Assembly (NCBI GenBank): GCA_900642245.1
Contig: CAAAJI010000004.1
Location: 379,266 to 443,265 of the forward strand
Reading direction: 5' to 3'
Length of the DNA: 64,000 nucleotides
DNA from: Fragilaria radians
Taxonomy: Eukaryota > Bacillariophyta > Fragilariophyceae > Fragilariales > Fragilariaceae
Under the pieces are notes generated by a model. The model was not told where the DNA came from and ran no database searches. It was given only the letters and a program-made list of their open reading frames with translations. The position numbers and the translations under genes were made by a program. This document shows positions 46,163 to 55,449 of this stretch, in pieces (within the stretch, counting starts at the first letter, position 1; each line of letters begins with the position of its first letter).

Positions 46163-48118
46163 ATGAAGAAAACAATTGAGGCAGAACCGGAGGCAGGACC
46201 AGAACCTGAGCCAGAACGAACTGAACGAATTTACATTGGCGGACTTAATCCCCCATTACTCAAGCCATCAGAGTTGCTTCTTCGTCTGAAAGAAATTTCA
46301 ACTATTGAAATCCTGAAGGACGAGATTGACGATTCCAAGCAATTCTTTCATATTTTTGCCTTACCTTTACAAGGCGAGAGTGCATACGACATTATTGCAA
46401 AGGCATACAACAATGTCAAATGGAAAGGATGTAGAATAACAGTACAGAAAGCTCGTCTGCATTTCCTGCAGCGTTTGGAACAAGAACGACAAGAAGCAGA
46501 GTTGAAACGAATGATTGTTGCGAACATCACAGAACCGGGATTCCCTTCTGCATCGCCGCTACGTCGTCGTCTACGTATCCGTCAAGGCTATGGCAAGGAA
46601 GCTCATAAAGTAGATACTAAGCCATGCGATACCAATGATTGGAATAGTTTCAATGCTGTCATTAAAAAGATGAGATCACGTAGAGATCGCATTTTGATCA
46701 AGACGAAAGGTGTGGACATGTCCACACAAGCTTTCTATAGTCGAGGGGTGCGCTTGATCTTTGATAAAAGTCTACAAGATGAATTCTCTCATTCGATTGA
46801 AGGTGAAACAGACTCTTCAGTAGTCGACGAACATGGTTCACAAGGTGAAGAACAAGTAAAAGTTTATTCTGACGATAGTACTTCGTCCCACAGCGTACTG
46901 CAATCAAAAGACAACCATAAGTCACAATCAAATGGTTATGTTTGGTCCACTGACGAAAGTGAAGACGGTTCTTCACTGGATTCTGAAGGTCAAGAAAATT
47001 CGGAACTCTTGGTGAATGAGGATAATGCACAGGAATCGTCCTCAAAAACGTACATGTGGTCAAGCGATGAAAGTGAGAGCTGTGAGCATGAAACTGTATC
47101 TGAGGAAATGATAGAATCTAAAATATCAAAGTTTACCGTTTCTACTCACGAAAATGTCAATGATGATGATGACAATGAGACTAGATGCATATCTCCCAAC
47201 TCTTTGAGCGAAAGTAATCTCAAAGATTTCAATCAAGACGTCGAAGAAAATTTACGCATACTAAACAATATATTTCCTGACCTCCAGGATGTAACTCCGA
47301 AGAATGTTTCCGGATTACCTGAGAAGAAAAAATCGGATACACTTCCTGTGCTTATGCAGCGATATGATCCTACCAAAGATTCATCTCGTGAATATGAATT
47401 GATTGAGGCATCAGCAGACCCTGATATTGTAAACTTAGATGATATTGAAAAGAAAAATAACGATATTGCTGTTGATGGAAATATCAATGAAACGATTGAG
47501 AAGGACTGTTTGGAGATTGAGCGATCTAATGCCAAAGAAGAGAAAAACATTTATCACGAAGCCCGATTGGAAGAGGTATTTCGAAATGCCAGAGAATCAA
47601 GTGGCGGAGGAGGATTTCAATTATCTTCTCTCTTTGAGGAACAGATTTTAAGTGCAAAGGACAAAGAACCATCGGCTTGTGAATCATCCTCTGGGACGTT
47701 TACCTTCGACTTTTCGATGAAGATACCAGATTCAGATGATACCGCACAGAAATCCAATGCTAATATCCAATCCGAGACTAATTTGATAGCAACAAAAACT
47801 TTCGAGGATGGAAAAGATCCGGACACATTTGCCATTCAGGATGATGTGGGGGAGGAAGATTCGAACTTTCCATTAGAAAGGGAAAAGAATCAAATACGTG
47901 GACTTATTCTCCCAGAAGTCATTGTTGACAGCTTATATGTCAAGTTTTTCGATCTCAACCAAGGTCGCGACATTCTACAAGATCCAGAGGGATTTCGAAA
48001 CGACGAAGCCGTACAATCCAATTGGTTCGCCGAACGACAGGCTCTAACACAAGATTGGAAACGCAAACGAAAGTATGCATTATCCAAGATAAAACAGAAC
48101 AATAAATTTCGGAAGTAA
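46163..48118 (+). CDS. NOL8: RRM-containing nucleolar protein, NOL8-like
   Basis: 651 residues from the ATG at 46163; a TTG two codons upstream is ignored. Residues about 22-100 form a divergent RRM: RIYIGGLNPPLL is RNP2-like, and it ends in WKGCRITVQKARLHFLQRLEQERQEAE. The latter matches the characteristic KTKWKGxxLxIxxAKxxFLxRLxxER end of the NOL8 RRM. The middle is long, acidic and Ser-rich, with two similar VWSTDESEDG / MWSSDESESC segments. LMQRYDPTK near residue 396 resembles the conserved RYDP/KYDP motif of NOL8. The C-terminus (ADRQALTQDWKRKRKYAL-type, read as AERQALTQDWKRKRKYAL) is basic, likely nucleolar. NOL8 proteins act in ribosome biogenesis. Similarity is clear at the RRM, weaker elsewhere. 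It is convergent with RAD51B. Confidence 0.75.
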   Translation: MKKTIEAEPEAGPEPEPERTERIYIGGLNPPLLKPSELLLRLKEISTIEILKDEIDDSKQFFHIFALPLQGESAYDIIAKAYNNVKWKGCRITVQKARLHFLQRLEQERQEAELKRMIVANITEPGFPSASPLRRRLRIRQGYGKEAHKVDTKPCDTNDWNSFNAVIKKMRSRRDRILIKTKGVDMSTQAFYSRGVRLIFDKSLQDEFSHSIEGETDSSVVDEHGSQGEEQVKVYSDDSTSSHSVLQSKDNHKSQSNGYVWSTDESEDGSSLDSEGQENSELLVNEDNAQESSSKTYMWSSDESESCEHETVSEEMIESKISKFTVSTHENVNDDDDNETRCISPNSLSESNLKDFNQDVEENLRILNNIFPDLQDVTPKNVSGLPEKKKSDTLPVLMQRYDPTKDSSREYELIEASADPDIVNLDDIEKKNNDIAVDGNINETIEKDCLEIERSNAKEEKNIYHEARLEEVFRNARESSGGGGFQLSSLFEEQILSAKDKEPSACESSSGTFTFDFSMKIPDSDDTAQKSNANIQSETNLIATKTFEDGKDPDTFAIQDDVGEEDSNFPLEREKNQIRGLILPEVIVDSLYVKFFDLNQGRDILQDPEGFRNDEAVQSNWFAERQALTQDWKRKRKYALSKIKQNNKFRK

Positions 48119-48484
48119 CGAGTATATACGACTGTACACGATCTTGGTGCACTGCTTCATGTCCGTCACCATCACTCACGATGTACCAAAGAAAACATTA
48201 TCTTGAAATTGATTATGGATGGATGACACATAGATTCTTGTTTTCAGGAACACATGTATGTGGTTGCTTTTTCATTTTCAGTCGTCAATCGAAAGGAAGT
48301 AAACTGTCAAGAAAGTCCGAGGAAACGATCTGTTAATACGTAAGATATTGTCCATTATGGCGTCACAGTACTTCCTAATCCCTGGATTTATCATTTACTC
48401 CACTCCAACTTAAATTGTTATACCTATATCATCAATCAAATTAAACTTATAAAATTTCATCATGAAATTACTATTCTATGCTGT
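48119..48484. other. Convergent intergenic gap
   Basis: 366 bp between the 3' ends of the NOL8-like and RAD51B genes. I see nothing beyond likely 3' UTR sequence. Confidence 0.5.
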
Positions 48485-49747
48485 TTAGATGCGATTCTCT
48501 TTCGAATCACCATTCCATTCTTCGAGTCCCCTTGACGTTATTTCAAAGAGAGCGACTCCATTAGGAGCGACATGGCTCTTGAGCAATTTGGCGTAACGCA
48601 CTTCGCCCGATGTAGTCCTGTTGTTGTTATGATGATGATGATAGTCCAACTGAATCCGAATTGATATACAGTGATGCCACGAGTTCCCTAAAGCTGGTCG
48701 GATACGGCTGGCATGGATAGCTACAACTTGATTGATGACAACAACATAAAGCCGTAGCTGATCTGCAAGCCTTTTAAGGTTCGACGCAATCGTCATAAGA
48801 AGTGCCGACCGCTTCGCAGCAGTAGACTTGTCCGACATTTTTTCTGTTGTAGACGTTGGTTGTAATGATGATGATACATTGACATTGAAATATTCGTGTT
48901 GAATGGGAAGGGCAATACTATCCACAATCAACAAACGAACAGGCATAGAATTCGTAGATAAGGAGAGAGACTCTTCGTTTCGTAATAAAATTTCCTCTTC
49001 TAAAGATTGAAGTATCGTAAGCAATTCGTTGGAAGACGATGGCGAATAAACTGTTATGTTACTGAGAACGTCTTGAGGATGACGATATCTCTCGATATCA
49101 CGCCCTATCGAATCCGGTAAATTATCAAAGTGACGCCCAAATTGTTCATTGTAACGATTTCGCATAGATGCTATCTCTTCCAACCTAGGAAAGTTCAGCT
49201 TCCTTTCCGTGTCAATATAGATGGTCCCAAAGCCTCTCTTGGCAGCTTCGATACTTAATTGCATGGCTAATTGAGTTTTACCAGTTCCTGATGCGCCTAC
49301 CAATTCCGTAATCGCTTGAATTGGAATTCCTCCCCGAAGAATTCTGTCTAATGTTGACACCCCAGTAGAAAGAGCAGATATATTTGAACGATGAAGCAAC
49401 CTAAGTGCTGATGTCGGACGCGGTGAACAGTATTCACATATTCGTCGTCGTAAGGTTATGCAGTCCTCTATTCACATCCTAGATACGTCAGATAGAATGC
49501 TTTTCTAAATGGAACTATCATCGTCTGGTATCGACGCACCATAAGTCAACAAAGGGTCAACGATCTGAAGAAGTTTTTGATGTGACAGCTTGAGGAAATC
49601 AGAAACTGTTCTAATCGGAATTTTATTCCTCTTCAACTTATTGCATATCGAGTTTCTATCGATCAGCAAATCGGTGCATGAATCAGTATTTGGATTTAGG
49701 AATAGATCATTGGGTAACCGACTCAAGGTTAGGAAACCTGTGCTCAT
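48485..49747 (-). CDS. RAD51B: RAD51 paralogue, RAD51B-like recombinase
   Basis: Best model: exon 49747-49540, intron with GTGCGT donor and GAATAG acceptor, exon 49467-48485, giving 396 residues; the phases agree. The N-terminal domain (KLKRNKIPIRTVSDFLKLSH and following) resembles the helix-hairpin region of RAD51B. Exon 2 starts near DCITLRRRICEYCSPRPTSALRLL, as in plant RAD51B. The ATPase core has Walker A GASGTGKTQ (about 127-135), YIDTERKLNFPRL, Walker B RLLIVDSIA (about 246), VVINQV and ALGNSWHHCISIRIQL. RAD51B works in the BCDX2 complex to load RAD51 on single-stranded DNA. A HHHHNNN insert in the C-terminal part is unusual. XRCC3 or another paralogue is less likely. The intron border is inferred; the core is certain. 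It is divergent from the nitroreductase. Confidence 0.87.
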
Positions 49748-49880
49748 TGTTTTAATTTGGCCTTTTCCATTAATGTCATATCCTGATTTTCTGGCGCAGT
49801 AAAATCCTTGAAACTACAAGTAAATACAGAAAACAGGAACAGTATTTTCAAAACTTTTCAAGTTCCCTTTTAATATGCAT

Positions 49881-49900
49881 TTCCACCATGATTGGTGGAA
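49881..49900. promoter_or_regulatory. Inverted repeat in RAD51B/nitroreductase divergent promoter
   Basis: TTCCACC-ATGATT-GGTGGAA is a perfect 7-bp inverted repeat with a 6-bp spacer containing ATTGG (an inverted CCAAT box). It lies in the 224-bp gap between two divergent start codons, about 70 bp from the nitroreductase ATG and 130 bp from the RAD51B ATG. It could be a shared factor-binding site. Confidence 0.35.
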
Positions 49901-49971
49901 CACAAAATAAAAAGGTAAATAGGGTTTTTGATTTTTCTCCACCTTAATTTTCACCTTGATGAGACAGAAAG

Positions 49972-50819
49972 ATGGCTAATGCAGCGACTATCTTTCGAAC
50001 AATCGCACACAATCGTCGATCAGCACGTAGATTCGACCCCACGAAATCTATACCATCATCGACATTGAAAGATATTTTAGAGAGCGCAATAGTAAGTACG
50101 TAGCATTAGTCTTTGTTAACAAGAAGTCAATCTTACGTTTTTGTCACAACATTGTCTTTTAGAGAGCACCATCAAGCTTCAATTTGCAACCCACGCAAAT
50201 TATCCTCGTACAAGATCAAAATGTAAAGGAAAAACTCTCTAAACATGCGATGCTTGGTGTGGGAAATCAATACCGAACAAAGGATGCATCTGTGATTGCC
50301 TTTTTCCTGTCGGACATGGAAGTTACCAAACGGATTGATCGCATACAGCAACTGGAAAACGGAAAACGAGATCCTAATTACGCCAATGTATTTCCTATCG
50401 CAGCATCCTTTCTCGCTGGAGAGGGACATGCCGCCTTGGCAATCAAACAAATCGCAACCAATGTCATGTCCAACATCCGGACGACACCTATGCCAACCAT
50501 CGAGCCAGTACAAGCATGGACTTATAAAAGTACTGCATTATTAGCACAAACATATGTCCTAGCAGCAACGTCTCACAATTTGGCAACCTGTGTTATGGAG
50601 GGATTTGACGGAAGACGAGTTAAGGACATTCTCCGTATACCCGATCGTTACGAGATACCTTTGGCAGTTGCCACCGGCTACAACTATGATGACGACAAGG
50701 AAAGAGTATCCCAGTTGCAAATTCCTCGAACAGAAAGACTCCCACTGGAAGAAGTCTGCTTTCAAGATTCCTTTGGAGTACCAACCGTTTGGAGCGACAA
50801 CACGATAGATGATGCTTGA
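49972..50819 (+). CDS. Nitroreductase-family flavoprotein
   Basis: Two exons: 49972-50091 and 50163-50819 (GTAAGT donor, TTTTAG acceptor, phase 0), giving 258 residues. The first exon has the family start TIFRTIAHNRRSARRFDP. The junction restores ESAI-RAPSSFNLQPTQIIL, the classic FMN-binding APSSxNxQPW-type motif. The C-terminal part contains AATSHNLATCVMEGFDGRRV and IPDRYEIPLAVATGY, typical of nitroreductases that bind FMN and use NAD(P)H. The fold dimerises and reduces quinones, nitroaromatics or similar substrates; the substrate here is unknown. There is no signal peptide, so it is likely cytosolic. It is convergent with the IGHMBP2-like gene (178-bp gap). Confidence 0.9.
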
Positions 50820-50997
50820 CAAAACTTTAGTGATCTGTAACGTTCGTATTTCTAAGCTTCATTTTGAATAGATTAGATGATATCTACGACTGGTCACTAT
50901 TTTGAAAATTTGGAAAGCACAGTAGTATCTAGGAAATCAATTCAAATTCAAAAAACTTAGCTGGGAAGCCTCAACGAATGAAAAGCGGTGGAATCGA

Positions 50998-53940
50998 CTA
51001 TTTCTTCTTTTTCCCACCTTTGGGCTTACGATCATCCTGAGCTGCCTTAATTTTCGCATTCAAAACTGACAGCTTCCCCTGATTATTCTTTTTAGTGGAT
51101 ATTGGAGGTGGCTTTGATATTAGAATACCATTGATTATTGTCTTGTACCCACCTACACCATCCACTTTGCGACCATGTGAATTTTGAACTTGATTAATTT
51201 GAGCATCCAGAAATTCCATATCATCTAAAGTATCCGAAAGCGTTTCCTTGGGCTTGATTTGAGCCTTTCCTCCACCCAATCTTTGTCCATTTCGTTTGGC
51301 ATGCTTCGTCGCATCCTTTTGTGGAGCAACGACTGGCTCATTTGAAGTTTTTGTACCCTGTGCTCTCTGCTTTCGCTCCAAAGCGAGACGGGAAAGCAAA
51401 TCATTCATCCCTTCTTGTTGATTAGAATCTTTCGATTGCTTTTGCTCTTCAATTTCTGTCTCCTTTTCGACATCTGATATCACATCTGCTACATGCAATT
51501 CCGATTCTGACTTTTCTGTACTATTGGCGAAAGGATTTTCCTGGTCGTGGCACTGTACGCTCTCTTCTACTTTATTGACATCCCCAGGTAGAATTCTATC
51601 GGGTATTCGTAGCAATATCCGCCGGTCAATTCCCTCAGTCCCTACACTGAAATGGTCGATACCTAACGCGGTGGCTCTCTCATGCACAAGACGGCGATCG
51701 TTTGCAGATAACGATATTGCCATGAATTTCTCATCACCAGGAGCTCCTGAATTTGCGAAATCGTCAACTTCCTTCAATAGCAAATGATTATTATGATCCT
51801 CTTTGACATTAGGATTCAATTTCTTTACTTTCTTCGTCGTGCTAGTGTGTGTTGTGGGTTTCGAGACTTCCATCAACTTTTTCAACTCCAAGTCGGCGCA
51901 TTCAAAGTCAACATGAATATCCGAGGTCTGGAATTCGAATGCAGATCGATAATCTCCATAGGTCTCCATCCACGTGACGAGTTCGCTAATATACTTACTT
52001 TTTGTCACAGTTTCTGTGTCACATATAATAGCACAATGACGTTTGGCTCGAGTGACAGCGACGTTAAGGCGACGAGCATCTCCAAGAAATCCAATGATGC
52101 CCTTCAAATTAGAGCGGACGAGACTAAGTATTACTGCTTCTCTTTCCCCACCTTGAAATCCATCAACAGATCGAATTTCTAACTTGGGAGCTATCTCAGG
52201 TAGCAGTAAAGTTTTTAACAATTCCACCTGTCCATTATATGGAGAAATCACAGCAATATCTTCGGTCCTTAATCCATGGTTCAAAAGATATTGCACATGA
52301 GCAACGATTAACTTTGCTTCGCCTTCATTATACCTTGATCCAGCAGCATTTTCGCTCTCTTCCATTCCACAGCCAGCCGTATCAATTAGTAATAGAGTAG
52401 GAATATTTTCTTCACCTTTGTAGTGTGGTAGATCGCAAAGCTTATGCTCTGCAACAGATTTATGAGTTTGCAATTCTTCATGGTACATGGATTTACTAGC
52501 CCAATCCGCAATTTGATGGTGCATTCGATATTGAACCTTTAGCATTCGCGATACGTGATTCATGTGGTTTTTATAAATGTTCATTATTCTTTCAAACAGC
52601 GTTACGGATAGACCTTTCTGAACGCTTGCGTTATTACTCTTCACAGTTGGAGGCAGCTGACAGTGATCTCCAGCTAGTACAAGGCGTTTGCCCTTGAGTA
52701 TTGGTATCCAGCATGATGCTTCCAATGCTTGGGCTGCCTCATCAATGATAACGAGATCAAACTCCATTTCATGTAGTATCTTATTAGCCGCTCCTACATT
52801 TGTGCACAGAATTACTTGAGCCTGCTGTAATAGCTGTTGAACAACTTTGGTTTCCCGTTGCCTTACTTCTTTTCGTAAAAGTTTAACCTCTTGATAGGCC
52901 TTGCGTTTTTCTAATCCTCGTGACTTTGGGTTGAGTAATACTTGAAGATATCCCTCAAGCTCATGGCGCACATCTCGCACGATATCTGTGCCATCATCAG
53001 CTTGTACTTGAGCTTCAAGGGAGTATCGAAGAATCGCTGCTTTGATTCTAGCAGGATGTCCCAATCGAACTGCACGTATCCTCGGCGTCGATTTCGACCC
53101 CTTCCGATGTAATGTTTCTGATTGTACCAGCCGTTCCAACACATTATCCACAGCGACGTTGCTAGGAGCAGTAACGAGAATCTTATAGCCATGCTGCTTC
53201 ACAGCTTGTTGAATAAGCTCTGCTACAGTGCTTGTCTTTCCAGTACCTGGAGGACCGTGAATCAAAGAAAGGTAACGGTCTGGTTCCAATGAAAATGATA
53301 TTGCTCCTAGCTGACTTTCATCCAGAGAGCTATTAAACGGCGAAAAAGCTGTATACGCTGCTTCATGACTAGACTGGTCTCCTGAAAATACAGCTTTAAC
53401 AATATTCCCATATAAAGGATGTGAAATAGAATTTCGCTCTAAATCTGACAAAGCCTGCATCATTTTATTGTGAACATCCATGGAGCTCCTGGGTAATAAT
53501 GTGAAAGGAGGATTTCCAAGCATTGTTTCTTCGTCTTCATTTTCGATTTGTGTCTTTTCTTTCTTGGGTTGGCCGCTATTCTGTCCAAACAGTGCTATCG
53601 AGATGAAAGTTTCACTAACTTCGCATACTACTCCTCCTTGATTTCGTTCACGCGATTTATCCGATGACGACACTATCTGTACTTCATCGCCAGTGGTGAA
53701 ACGATGAGCAGGCAATAAGATATCATCATTTAGTCCAAGCGTCACTACCGTTCTTCCGAACAAACCGACAGATACGTTTTGTAGGAATAGGTGGAACAGG
53801 GCCTGTGACGTAGTTTCGCCGTTGTTATGTTTTATTCGAGTTGCATCTCGGATTATGTCATCATCGCTGGCTAGCTCCAGTGTAAGCAGTCGCCTTTGTG
53901 CAGCAACGAATTCTACAATCTGCCCATCGATTGACATCAT
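50998..53940 (-). CDS. IGHMBP2: UPF1-like superfamily 1 helicase, IGHMBP2/SMUBP-2 type
   Basis: 980 residues, one exon, starting at a double ATG. After an N-terminal beta-barrel region, the helicase core has all motifs: Walker A GPPGTGKTST (about 228), motif II IIDEAAQALE (about 397), motif III LAGDHCQLPPTV, QYRMHHQIADW, SVDGFQGGEREAVILSLVRS and LNVAVTRAKRHCAII. Residues about 723-770 form an R3H domain (ANDRRLVHERATALGIDHFS), which is specific to the IGHMBP2 branch and binds single-stranded nucleic acid. The tail is Lys-rich (KPKGGKKKK). No AN1 zinc finger follows, although animal IGHMBP2 has one. These 5'-3' RNA/DNA helicases associate with ribosomes and tRNA-related factors. Confidence 0.93.
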   Translation of the reverse strand: MMSIDGQIVEFVAAQRRLLTLELASDDDIIRDATRIKHNNGETTSQALFHLFLQNVSVGLFGRTVVTLGLNDDILLPAHRFTTGDEVQIVSSSDKSRERNQGGVVCEVSETFISIALFGQNSGQPKKEKTQIENEDEETMLGNPPFTLLPRSSMDVHNKMMQALSDLERNSISHPLYGNIVKAVFSGDQSSHEAAYTAFSPFNSSLDESQLGAISFSLEPDRYLSLIHGPPGTGKTSTVAELIQQAVKQHGYKILVTAPSNVAVDNVLERLVQSETLHRKGSKSTPRIRAVRLGHPARIKAAILRYSLEAQVQADDGTDIVRDVRHELEGYLQVLLNPKSRGLEKRKAYQEVKLLRKEVRQRETKVVQQLLQQAQVILCTNVGAANKILHEMEFDLVIIDEAAQALEASCWIPILKGKRLVLAGDHCQLPPTVKSNNASVQKGLSVTLFERIMNIYKNHMNHVSRMLKVQYRMHHQIADWASKSMYHEELQTHKSVAEHKLCDLPHYKGEENIPTLLLIDTAGCGMEESENAAGSRYNEGEAKLIVAHVQYLLNHGLRTEDIAVISPYNGQVELLKTLLLPEIAPKLEIRSVDGFQGGEREAVILSLVRSNLKGIIGFLGDARRLNVAVTRAKRHCAIICDTETVTKSKYISELVTWMETYGDYRSAFEFQTSDIHVDFECADLELKKLMEVSKPTTHTSTTKKVKKLNPNVKEDHNNHLLLKEVDDFANSGAPGDEKFMAISLSANDRRLVHERATALGIDHFSVGTEGIDRRILLRIPDRILPGDVNKVEESVQCHDQENPFANSTEKSESELHVADVISDVEKETEIEEQKQSKDSNQQEGMNDLLSRLALERKQRAQGTKTSNEPVVAPQKDATKHAKRNGQRLGGGKAQIKPKETLSDTLDDMEFLDAQINQVQNSHGRKVDGVGGYKTIINGILISKPPPISTKKNNQGKLSVLNAKIKAAQDDRKPKGGKKKK

Positions 53941-55449
53941 GGATTTACAGACTATGAAAATTTAGGAATGGAATCCCTAGTCGAGAATTTGGAATCATTC
54001 CCAAACAAGAAATGGTAATGCATCAATTAAACGTCAAACTGAATGGCAAATTAATCAAAGAAGGTAGAATCATGTAGAGCATGACATATGATTGAATATA
54101 AAAAACAAATTCAGTACTATTTTAGAAAAGGAAATGAGAAACATATCAGCTGAAAAGCAAATGTGTTTCATCGAGATATGAAGTCACTCTTGACTGAAAG
54201 TGTAAGGAAATTAGGGTATTTTTACTTACGAAAGCTGAAAGCTTATTCAAATGCTGATATTCTCCACCCAGATTGTGATGACTGAACTAAAGTCTTATTT
54301 GAGAAGTGTGGGAGCTGTAATCCTTCCTCTAAAATTTACCTTTACAATTTGAAGACTCTTTACTTTTAGAATTCACTTAATGAACCTAGAAAGAAAACAA
54401 TTCTCAAAGTTTTATTTTGTACCAACATTCAAAGACGTACAGTGTTGCTAATACTTACTTGTATAGATGTTGGATTTATTTTTGCTCATCTAGCACAACA
54501 ACAAATGAGCATAAAAATGGCTGTTGTTTTTTCTTGGTTGAACTACGAATATGATTCTAATCATTGTTTTCTATCACGTCTGGATGACACATTCTTGACG
54601 AGAATATACAATTTAAATGTTGAACTTAGTTTGCTCATAAATAGAGCAACAACAAAAAATTCTCATCGTTAGGATGACACACTTTTGACGAGAGTATAAA
54701 ATTATATAAGTGTAAAGCAGTGATAACTAATGGAGGCCAAATCTTAGTCTGATCATAAATGGAAGAAACAATAAGTATTCTCAAATGAAATTGAGTCAAT
54801 CAAGACTCCTGCCTCCCAAGATTACAAACAAGTTGAGTGTTTTATAATTTCATCTTTGCAGGACATTATTTTTCTAGCTAAATCTCGGACAGAGAATTGT
54901 GATTATAGCACAAGCCTATTGATTGTGGAAAAAGAAAGCTTTATCACCAAAGATATATTGTAATGCTTATCTCAATTTATTTCCGTAATTTGTTTTAGTT
55001 ACGTTTCGTTTCTCTTAGCAAGTCTCAGCGCACAGTTGATTTAGCTTTTTCGGTTAGTGAGAATACGCTTTTTGCTAGGTTATCATCCTGAATTTTTTTG
55101 TTTCATGTATTTTACTGTGATCTTCATCCTGGAATTTATGAAATTATCATGCCAAATCAAAAATTCATTGTTACTTTGTAGAATCTTGATGTTATGCCTT
55201 TATTCTTCTGTTTCATGTTTTACGGACCGGACCTCATTACGACAGAACTTGAAGACCTCGGTTTATTGTTTAGTCTACGACGAATCATAAAGTTAATTCC
55301 TTTTAAAACAAAATAATTGGAGAAAATGATTTTTAGTGATCGAAATCTTTGGTGGCAAAATTTGTGCTTTTGTTTATCCTTATTCTCTATCCATACATGA
55401 AAAGGGGGGGAAATGATAGCCAAGAGCATATGAAGTCAAGAAACAGCTA
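53941..55449. other. Gene-free divergent region
   Basis: 1.5 kb between the IGHMBP2-like start (minus) and the GTPase start (plus). It contains a degenerate repeat array (54465-54790). Small frames at 54442-54672 and 55057-55290 are AT-rich and lack motifs. Confidence 0.5.
54465..54790 (+). repeat. Degenerate tandem repeat, about 90-120 bp units
   Basis: GGATGACACATTCTTGACGA at 54582 recurs as GGATGACACACTTTTGACGA at 54672, exactly 90 bp later. A second block, GCTCATAAATAGAGCAACAA (54632) recurs as GATCATAAATGGAAGAAACA (about 54752), and a weaker form GCTCATCTAGCACAACAACA starts at about 54484. Three diverged units are present. Confidence 0.5.
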
